Source: Microbacteriaceae bacterium X2B (GTDB lineage Bacteria; Actinomycetota; Actinomycetes; Actinomycetales; Microbacteriaceae). Taken from it: 64,000 bases of DNA. Location: the NCBI GenBank assembly GCA_005502445.1, contig SCPB01000007.1, positions 1-64,000 on the forward strand, written 5' to 3'. Positions 58,482 through 64,000 of the stretch are shown piece by piece; positions within the stretch are counted from its first letter, which is position 1; each line of letters opens with the position of its first letter. The position numbers and the translations under genes are program-made. Below the pieces are notes generated by a model that searched no databases, was not told where the DNA came from, and saw nothing but the letters and a program-made list of their open reading frames with translations.

Positions 58482-59162
58482 CTAGGCCTCGACCCGCCGG
58501 CCCTCGTCCTCGTGCAGGGTGAAGCGGTAGCCGACGTTGCGCACGGTGCCGATGAGCGACTCCATGTCGCCGAGCTTCGCGCGCAGTCGCCGCACGTGCA
58601 CGTCGACCGTGCGGGTGCCGCCGAAGTAGTCGTAGCCCCACACCTCGCTCAGCAGCTGCTCGCGCGTGAACACCCGGCTCGGGTGCGCGGCGAGGAATCG
58701 CAGCAGCTCGAACTCCTTGAACGTCAGATCGAGCGTGCGCCCGTGCACCTTGGCCGAATAGCTCGCCTCGTCGATCACGACGCCCGAGGCCTTGATCATC
58801 TGCGAGCCGGAGTCTCGCGACTGGCGGCCGATCGCGATCCGCAGCCGGGCATCCACCTCGGCCGGTCCGGCGGTCTCGAGGATCACGTCGTCGATGCCCC
58901 ACTCGGCGGTGACCGCCGTGAGCCCGCCCTCGGTGATGACGAGCAGCAGCGGCGAGCCCGCACCGGTCGCCGTGAGGATCTTGCACAGCCCCTTCGCGGC
59001 GGCGAGGTCGCCGCGCCCGTCGACGATGATCGCGTCCGCCGAGGGCGCACCGACGAGAGCCGCCGGCTCCGCGGGGATCACGCGGACCCGGTGGCTGAGC
59101 AGTCCTAGCGCGGGCAGAACGTCGCTGTTCACCTGCGAGGTCAGGATCAACAGCTGAGCCAC
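58482..59162 (-). CDS. glnR: OmpR-type orphan response regulator GlnR
   Basis: 226 residues. The receiver-like N-terminus has [18 protein letters not shown] and D48 in IIVDGRGDL, then [19 protein letters not shown], which matches the actinobacterial nitrogen regulator GlnR; the C-terminal winged helix has [18 protein letters not shown] and [16 protein letters not shown]. GlnR has no paired kinase and controls glutamine synthetase and ammonium genes. In mycobacteria it also lies near phosphate uptake genes. Start ATG 59162. Confidence 0.88.
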   Translation of the reverse strand: MAQLLILTSQVNSDVLPALGLLSHRVRVIPAEPAALVGAPSADAIIVDGRGDLAAAKGLCKILTATGAGSPLLLVITEGGLTAVTAEWGIDDVILETAGPAEVDARLRIAIGRQSRDSGSQMIKASGVVIDEASYSAKVHGRTLDLTFKEFELLRFLAAHPSRVFTREQLLSEVWGYDYFGGTRTVDVHVRRLRAKLGDMESLIGTVRNVGYRFTLHEDEGRRVEA

Positions 59163-59211
59163 ACGTCCTCCAGGGGTCGGGCACAGTCTACAAGCGCCCT
59201 AGCATGGGGGG

Positions 59212-59469
59212 ATGCGTCGGACACTCGCGACCGCGACGCCCGTCTGGGCGGCCGTCATCGCGGGGCTCGCGATCCTCCTGCTCGTCGGGCGCCCCGCCGT
59301 CTGGCTGCCGTCGATCCCCGTCATCGGGGCGGGGGCGATGCTGCTCACCTTCGTCATCCAGGTGAGCCTGCAGTCGAAGGACGGTCTCGTGCACCGCATG
59401 CTCGTGAGCGTGAGCGGGATCGTGCTCCTGCTCGCCGCGGCGTCGATCGTCATCCTGCTGGTGCTCTGA
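59212..59469 (+). CDS. Small three-helix membrane protein
   Basis: 85 residues with three predicted helices and a short loop SLQSKDGLVHR. Family not recognised. Start ATG 59212 is six bases after TAGCAT (59200-59205); the run of G between could also act as a ribosome site. Divergent from glnR. Confidence 0.65.
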   Translation: MRRTLATATPVWAAVIAGLAILLLVGRPAVWLPSIPVIGAGAMLLTFVIQVSLQSKDGLVHRMLVSVSGIVLLLAAASIVILLVL

Positions 59470-59521
59470 TTCCCGCCGCGCTGAGCCGGAACCCAGCCGA
59501 CCCCGGCGTAGACTTGCGCTC

Positions 59522-59632
59522 ATGCTGCTCGCGCTTGAGATCTTCTTCCTCGGCCTCCTCGCCCTCGCGTCGCTCTCGATCGCGGGCGTCTCGATCGTCG
59601 TGCTGCGCAACCTCTACCGCGGCCAGCGCTGA
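59522..59632 (+). CDS. 36-residue single-helix membrane microprotein
   Basis: ATG at 59522 opens a 36-codon frame (MLLALEIFFLGLLALASLSI, then a basic end LRNLYRGQR) ending with TGA at 59632. It has one membrane helix with a positive C-terminus. TAGACT at 59509-59514 lies seven bases before the ATG, the leaderless arrangement seen elsewhere here. It ends 13 bases before the nitrobindin gene. Function unknown. Confidence 0.55.
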   Translation: MLLALEIFFLGLLALASLSIAGVSIVVLRNLYRGQR

Positions 59633-59645
59633 CCCGGGCGGCATC

Positions 59646-60242
59646 GTGTTCACCTTCGACACGAGCCTCGCCGCCGAGCTCGCTCCGCTCTCGTGGCTCA
59701 TCGGGGTCTGGGAGGGCACAGGGGTGGTGCACTACGACGACGCCGGCACGGTGCGCGAGCACGAGTTCGGCCAGCGCGTGAGCTTCAGCCACGACGGCCT
59801 GCACTACCTCAACTACTCCTCGTCGACCTGGCTGCTCGACGAGCGGCTCACGCCCCTCAACGCCGAAGCCGGCTACTGGCGCCTGCACCGGCCCTCCCAG
59901 CCGGGCGATCCCGGGCCCGGGATGCTCCCCGGCGTCGGCGAGCGGCCGTACGACACCGCGGAGTCGGTCGAGTCGCTGCGCACGCCGCACGGCGACTTCG
60001 AGATCGAGGTCGCGGTCATCCACCCCGGCGGCGTGAGCGAGCTCTACCTCGGCACCGTGAGCGGGCCCCGCATCGACCTGCAGACCGACGCCGTCATGCG
60101 CTCCGCGAGCGCCAAGGAGTACGCGGCCGCGACCCGCCTCTACGGCCTCGTCGACGGCCGCCTGCTGTGGGCCTGGGACATCGCCGCGCTCGGCAACGAC
60201 CTGCGCACCCACGCCTCGGGAACCCTGAGCCGTGTCGACTGA
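59646..60242 (+). CDS. Nitrobindin-family heme-binding protein
   Basis: 198 residues from GTG 59646. The beta-barrel signature GVWEGTG is at residues 20-26 after LSWLI, and the late histidine in LRTHASGTLSRV fits the axial heme ligand. Nitrobindins hold ferric heme and handle NO or peroxynitrite. It overlaps the following gene by 11 bases. Confidence 0.85.
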   Translation: MFTFDTSLAAELAPLSWLIGVWEGTGVVHYDDAGTVREHEFGQRVSFSHDGLHYLNYSSSTWLLDERLTPLNAEAGYWRLHRPSQPGDPGPGMLPGVGERPYDTAESVESLRTPHGDFEIEVAVIHPGGVSELYLGTVSGPRIDLQTDAVMRSASAKEYAAATRLYGLVDGRLLWAWDIAALGNDLRTHASGTLSRVD

Positions 60243-61374
60243 CTCGCCCTTCCTCTCCCTCCCCGGCGCGGTCGCCTCGGGCGGCTCCGTCGCGCACTAC
60301 GGTGACCCGGTCGCCGAGCAGCGGATGCTCGCCGCGGGCCGCGCGATCGTCGACCTCGGCGACCACGGCGTCGTGACCGTCACGGGCGAGGACCGCTTGA
60401 GCTGGCTCGACTCGCTCACCTCGCAGTCGATCGCGCAGCTCGCACCGGGCGGCAGCGCCGAGACGCTGCTGCTCGACCCGCAGGGGCGGCTGGAGAACAG
60501 CATCCGCCTCATCGATGACGGGGCGACGGCGTGGCTGCTCGTCGACGGCGAGCAGGCAGGGCCGCTCGCCGCGTGGCTCGACCGCATGCGCTTCATGATG
60601 CGCGTCGAGGTCGCCGACGTCTCGGCCGAGTGGGCGACGCTCGCGCAGCTGCAGCCCGCGGGCGCCGCGGTGCTCGTCGAGCCGGCCGCGCCGAGTGGCG
60701 TGCCGCTGATCTGGCGTGATCCCTGGGTCGAGGTGCAGACCGGCGGCTGGCAGTACTCGGCCGCCGAGCAGCACCCGGGCGGGGCCTTCCCGGCGGTGGA
60801 ACTGCTCGTGGCGCGGGCGAACCTGCCGGCCGTGGTCGAGAGCGTGCGCGCGGGGTCGCCGCTCGTCGCCGGCGCGCTCGCCCTCGAGGCGCTGCGCATC
60901 GCCGCCTGGAGGCCGAACCGGCGCGACGCCGACGAGCGCACCATCCCGCACGAGCTCGACTGGCTGCGCTCGGCCGTGCACCTGTCGAAGGGCTGCTACC
61001 GCGGGCAAGAGACCGTGGCGAAGGTGCACAACCTCGGCCACCCGCCGCGCCGCCTCGTCATGCTGCACCTCGACGGCACGCTCTCGCTGCTCCCCGAGCC
61101 GGGGGCGCCCGTGCTGCACGGCGAGGCCGAGGTCGGGCACGTGACCGCGAGCGCGCGGCACCACGAGCTCGGGCCCATCGCGCTCGCGGTCGTCAAGCGC
61201 TCGCTCGACGTCGACGCCGAGCTCGCCGTGCCCGTCGACCTGCCCGCCGCGGGCGGCCAGCCGACGGGCGAGACCGCGCTCATCGCCGCCGCGCAGGAGG
61301 TCGTCGTGCCGCCCGAGGCGGGCGCGACGGCCGGCGTGCCGCGCATCCCGCGCCTCGGCGCCGTCCGCCGCTAG
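60232..61374 (+). CDS. YgfZ/GcvT-like folate-binding iron-sulfur assembly protein
   Basis: 380 residues. The signature KGCYRGQETVAKVHNLG lies around residue 257; the GcvT-like N-terminus has DRLSWLDSLTSQSI. YgfZ helps make or repair Fe-S clusters with tetrahydrofolate. GTG 60232 lies inside the end of the nitrobindin gene, so the two are coupled. Confidence 0.87.
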   Translation: MSTDSPFLSLPGAVASGGSVAHYGDPVAEQRMLAAGRAIVDLGDHGVVTVTGEDRLSWLDSLTSQSIAQLAPGGSAETLLLDPQGRLENSIRLIDDGATAWLLVDGEQAGPLAAWLDRMRFMMRVEVADVSAEWATLAQLQPAGAAVLVEPAAPSGVPLIWRDPWVEVQTGGWQYSAAEQHPGGAFPAVELLVARANLPAVVESVRAGSPLVAGALALEALRIAAWRPNRRDADERTIPHELDWLRSAVHLSKGCYRGQETVAKVHNLGHPPRRLVMLHLDGTLSLLPEPGAPVLHGEAEVGHVTASARHHELGPIALAVVKRSLDVDAELAVPVDLPAAGGQPTGETALIAAAQEVVVPPEAGATAGVPRIPRLGAVRR

Positions 61375-61383
61375 CGTCGAGCC

Positions 61384-61428
61384 GTGACGGTTCGCGCGCG
61401 CACGGGTTCGGAGGCGGCTCGTGGCTGA
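61384..61428 (+). CDS. Possible 14-codon leaderless upstream ORF
   Basis: TAGCGT at 61372-61377 sits six bases before GTG 61384, the same geometry as at other gene starts in this window. The frame runs 14 codons (MTVRARTGSEAARG) to TGA at 61426-61428, overlapping GTG 61421 of the membrane protein gene. Ribosomes ending here would be placed at the next start. It may instead simply be leader sequence. Confidence 0.35.
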   Translation: MTVRARTGSEAARG

Positions 61429-62530
61429 GTCGCGCGACGCCCTCGCGCGGCTCGAGCGCCGCATCCGGCGCCGCATGGATGCCCGCATCGCCGCCCAGCG
61501 CGTGCTCCGTTCGCTGCCGGCCATCGTTCAGATCGTCGTCGCCGTCGTCTCGGCTTACGCCATCGCGGCGTTCCTGCTCGGGCACGAGTTGCCGCTGGTG
61601 GCGGTGACGGTGACGATCGCGGCGCTCGGGCTCTCGCGCGACGCGCGTCCGCGGCGCGTGCTCGAGACCGTCGTCGGCATCACGGTCGGCATCGCGGTCG
61701 CCGCCGTGCTCGTGCTGATGCTCGGGCAGGGGGTGTGGCAGATCGCGGTGATCCTCGCGCTGACCCTCGTCGTCGCGCGCGCGGTGTCTCCCTCGGCCGG
61801 GTTCGCGATCGCCGCCGCCGTGCAGTCGATGCTCGTCGCCGTGCTGCCGCCGCCCGAGGGCGGGGTGTTCGTCCGCGTGCTCGACGGCATCGTCGGGGCG
61901 GTCGTCGCGCTCGCGGTCACGGCACTCATCCCGCGCCTCGACGTGCTGCGCTCGCGAGGGGAGTCGCGCGCGCTCTTCTCGGTGCTCGAGCAGTCGCTCT
62001 CGGGGCTCGCCGAGGCGCTGCGCCGCGGAGACGAGCCCGCCGCCGACCTTGCCCTCGCGCGGAGTCGCCGCACTCAGCCGCTCATCGACGAGTGGACGCA
62101 GACCCTCGACTCGGCGCGCGCCGTCGTCGCCTACTCGCCCTGGCTCCGGAGGGGGCGCGTTCGGCTCGCCGCCGAGGCCGAGCAGCTCGCCGCCGCCGAC
62201 CTCGTCACGCGCCACGTGCGGTCGATCGCGCGCCGTGTCGACATCCTCGTGCGCGACGGCCTCGAGAGGCCGGGCCTCGCCGGGCTCATCGACGAGACCG
62301 TCGTCGTCGTGCGGGCGCTCGGCCGCAGCGTCGACGACCCCGCGGAGCGCGATCGCGCGCGACTGCTCGGCCTCGCGCTCGCGGGCGAGCTCGCCCCCGA
62401 CCGCGTACCCGGGGCCGTGACGGTGCCCGACCAGGTGATCGTCGTGCTGCTGCGCTCGCTCGTATTCGACGTGCTCGTCACCGTGGGCCTCACCCCCGAC
62501 CAGGCCCGGCAGGCCCTCCCGCCGCTGTAG
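61421..62530 (+). CDS. FUSC/ArAE-like membrane protein
   Basis: 369 residues: a basic N-terminus, about six hydrophobic helices within residues 25-170, then a long soluble helical domain. This is one half of the aromatic acid exporter (FUSC) architecture. VEIGRAVSPSAG-like text (VVARAVSPSAGFAIAAA) and RVLDGIVGAVVAL fit that family. Substrate unknown. GTG 61421 has GGAGG upstream and overlaps a possible upstream ORF. Confidence 0.68.
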   Translation: MAESRDALARLERRIRRRMDARIAAQRVLRSLPAIVQIVVAVVSAYAIAAFLLGHELPLVAVTVTIAALGLSRDARPRRVLETVVGITVGIAVAAVLVLMLGQGVWQIAVILALTLVVARAVSPSAGFAIAAAVQSMLVAVLPPPEGGVFVRVLDGIVGAVVALAVTALIPRLDVLRSRGESRALFSVLEQSLSGLAEALRRGDEPAADLALARSRRTQPLIDEWTQTLDSARAVVAYSPWLRRGRVRLAAEAEQLAAADLVTRHVRSIARRVDILVRDGLERPGLAGLIDETVVVVRALGRSVDDPAERDRARLLGLALAGELAPDRVPGAVTVPDQVIVVLLRSLVFDVLVTVGLTPDQARQALPPL

Positions 62531-62560
62531 CCCGCCCGCCCCGCAGAGCCGCACCGATGA

Positions 62561-62614
62561 GCCGGAAAGTTGCGCGTGCGCTCGAACCTTCGGGCACACT
62601 CGCAACGTTCCGGC
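62561..62614. terminator. Bidirectional terminator hairpin
   Basis: GCCGGAAAGTTGCG (62561-62574) pairs with CGCAACGTTCCGGC (62601-62614) at 13 of 14 positions; the loop contains a GTGC/GCAC and a CGAA/TTCG stem. It lies between converging genes. Confidence 0.7.
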
Positions 62615-62647
62615 CCACGTGCGGCCGTGGATGCTTCGGCGGCTCGC

Positions 62648-63469
62648 CTACCGGGCGAGGGCGCCGTCGCGGGGCGCGACGGTCGACCACGGCAGGGTGA
62701 GCTCGCCGAGGCGCCAGCGCGCCACCCCGTCACGCACCGGCCAGCCGTCGGCGCGCAGGCCCTGCACGGCGGCGATCCAGCGCTGGCGTGCCGAGAAGGT
62801 CGACAGCGCGGCCTGCCGAGCCCACTGCGCGTCGAGGGCGCGCAGCAGCTCGTGCACGCGCTCACCCGGCACGTTGCGGTGGATCAGCGCCTTCGGCAGG
62901 CGCTCGGCCACGACCGAGGGCCCGCCGACCGAGTCGAGCGAGTCGAGGTGCAGCGCGATCGTGAAGCTCTCGGGTGCCGTGTCGACAGCGCGCACCCCCG
63001 CCCAGCTAGCCACGCGACCGACCTCGTTGCTCGTCCCCTCGAGCAGCAGCCCGCCCGGCTGCAGCCGCGCGGCCATGCGCCGCCACGCCGCGCCGACCTC
63101 GGCCTCGTCGTACTGGCGCAGCACGTTCGCCGCACGGATGACGGCGGGCCGTTCCCCGCCGTCGAGCGGCACCTCGAACCCCCCGACTCGGAACGACAGC
63201 CCCTCGCGCTCGTGAAGCCGGGCCGCCCGGACGCGCTCCGGATCGATCTCGATGCCGACGACCCGGGCATCCGGGCGCACGCGGCGCAGCCGCTGCAGAA
63301 GCTCGAGCGCCGTCCAGGGGGCGGCGCCGAAGCCGAGGTCGACGACGAGCGGTGCGGTGGCGGTTCGGAAGGCGGGGTGCGAGGCGATCCAGCGGTCCAT
63401 GCGGCGGAGCCGGTTGACCCCGGTGGTGCCGCGGGTGATGCGCCCGTGCGCTGCGCGGCCTGCCGTCAT
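62648..63469 (-). CDS. Class I SAM-dependent methyltransferase
   Basis: 273 residues. The SAM-binding glycine motif is LVVDLGFGAAPWTALELL near residue 41, the acidic residue is in VVGIEIDPERV, and motif IV-like LLLEGTSNEVGR follows. The C-terminal ~80 residues are Arg/Trp-rich. Substrate unknown. Near gpmA and divergent from it. Start ATG 63469. Confidence 0.8.
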   Translation of the reverse strand: MTAGRAAHGRITRGTTGVNRLRRMDRWIASHPAFRTATAPLVVDLGFGAAPWTALELLQRLRRVRPDARVVGIEIDPERVRAARLHEREGLSFRVGGFEVPLDGGERPAVIRAANVLRQYDEAEVGAAWRRMAARLQPGGLLLEGTSNEVGRVASWAGVRAVDTAPESFTIALHLDSLDSVGGPSVVAERLPKALIHRNVPGERVHELLRALDAQWARQAALSTFSARQRWIAAVQGLRADGWPVRDGVARWRLGELTLPWSTVAPRDGALAR

Positions 63470-63543
63470 GCCCCCATTCTCGCGCCCGTCGCGACCGGGC
63501 CGCGTTTCGGTGAGGATGCCCGGCGCTGGTTAGGCTGGACCTC

Positions 63544-64000
63544 ATGTCGAACACGCTCATCCTGCTCCGCCACGGCCACTCCGTCTGGAACGAGAAGAAC
63601 ATCTTCACCGGCTGGGTGGACGTCGAGCTGACCGAGCAGGGCCGCGCCGAGGCGCGCCGAGCCGGCGAGCTCATCAAGGAGTCGGGTCTCGCCCCCCGCG
63701 TGCTCTACACGAGCCTGCTCAAGCGCGCGATCCACACCGCGAACATCGCGCTCGAGGTCGCCGACCTCGACTGGCTGCCGGTGAAGCGCAGCTGGCGGCT
63801 CAACGAGCGCCACTACGGCGCGCTGCAGGGCCTCAACAAGGCCGAGACCCTCGAGCGGCACGGCGAGGAGCTCTTCATGACCTGGCGCCGCAGCTTCGAC
63901 ACCCCGCCGCCGCCGCTCGACGACGACGCCGAGTACAGCCAGGTGCACGACCCCCGCTACGCCGGCATCGACGGCGAGGTGCCCCGCACCGAGAGCCTCG
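63544..64000 (+). CDS. gpmA: 2,3-bisphosphoglycerate-dependent phosphoglycerate mutase (partial, runs off right edge)
   Basis: The first 152 residues are present. The phosphohistidine motif [18 protein letters not shown] begins near residue 7, and [20 protein letters not shown] is the second GpmA hallmark. A glycolytic enzyme converting 3- to 2-phosphoglycerate. ATG 63544 lies seven bases after TAGGCT (63531-63536), again fitting a leaderless transcript. Confidence 0.94.
   Translation, partial: MSNTLILLRHGHSVWNEKNIFTGWVDVELTEQGRAEARRAGELIKESGLAPRVLYTSLLKRAIHTANIALEVADLDWLPVKRSWRLNERHYGALQGLNKAETLERHGEELFMTWRRSFDTPPPPLDDDAEYSQVHDPRYAGIDGEVPRTESL

Overview
The window is high-GC DNA of an actinobacterium, most likely a member of the Microbacteriaceae. 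This rests on the dense ATGA/GTGA gene overlaps, frequent GTG starts, the mqo, glnR, ppk, pst, nitrobindin, ygfZ and gpmA gene content, promoters placed for leaderless transcripts, and a lysC gene with an internal start as in Corynebacterium. The family assignment is inference; no rRNA is present.

Layout. 1-452 holds a transposase tail fused to the 3' remnant of an IclR regulator. 543-2841 is a three-gene 2-oxoacid/acetoin-type dehydrogenase operon (E1 alpha, E1 beta, a free lipoyl domain). 3049-5381 is lysC-asd. 5467-9328 has two SGNH hydrolases, a TauE-type permease and mqo. 9329-9806 is a repeat-rich gap. 9807-15361 has a PLP decarboxylase-like gene and a galactose cluster (galT-galK, a DeoR-type regulator, galM). 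15950-18243 is a more A/T-rich patch with an AlbA_2/ATPase regulator and a truncated nuclease-like gene, ending at tRNA-Lys. 18379-20770 is a divergent BKACE/epoxide hydrolase pair.

20956-44302 is the accessory core. A ribose-type ABC operon with two different permeases and a pepD gene is followed by a SorC-type repressor. That repressor is divergent from a nine-gene operon (28733-37340): glycerol-1-phosphate dehydrogenase-like, FGGY kinase, HAD phosphatase, E1 alpha, E1 beta, free lipoyl domain, class II aldolase, free E2 catalytic domain and lipoate ligase. Converging on it is a five-gene operon (44302-37354): a second ribose-type ABC importer, a GlpD-like flavoprotein and a GlpK-like kinase. 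Together they look like an import, phosphorylation, oxidation, aldol cleavage and acyl-CoA route for a polyol or ketose whose identity the sequence does not give. It is the best candidate for an undescribed system.

44526-48672 holds a lineage-specific unknown gene, a cupredoxin lipoprotein with a structured leader behind an ECF-type promoter, a helical lipoprotein, a small membrane protein and a sigma/anti-sigma pair. 48681-56034 (minus strand) is phosphate metabolism: pstSCAB behind a three-repeat PHO box, a NUDIX-phosphohistidine phosphatase and ppk. 56101-58219 is an arsenic cassette: aquaglyceroporin, a cysteine-poor ArsR fused to ArsC, and a free ArsC. 58482-64000 is a housekeeping end: glnR, small membrane proteins, nitrobindin, ygfZ, a FUSC-type protein, a methyltransferase and the start of gpmA.
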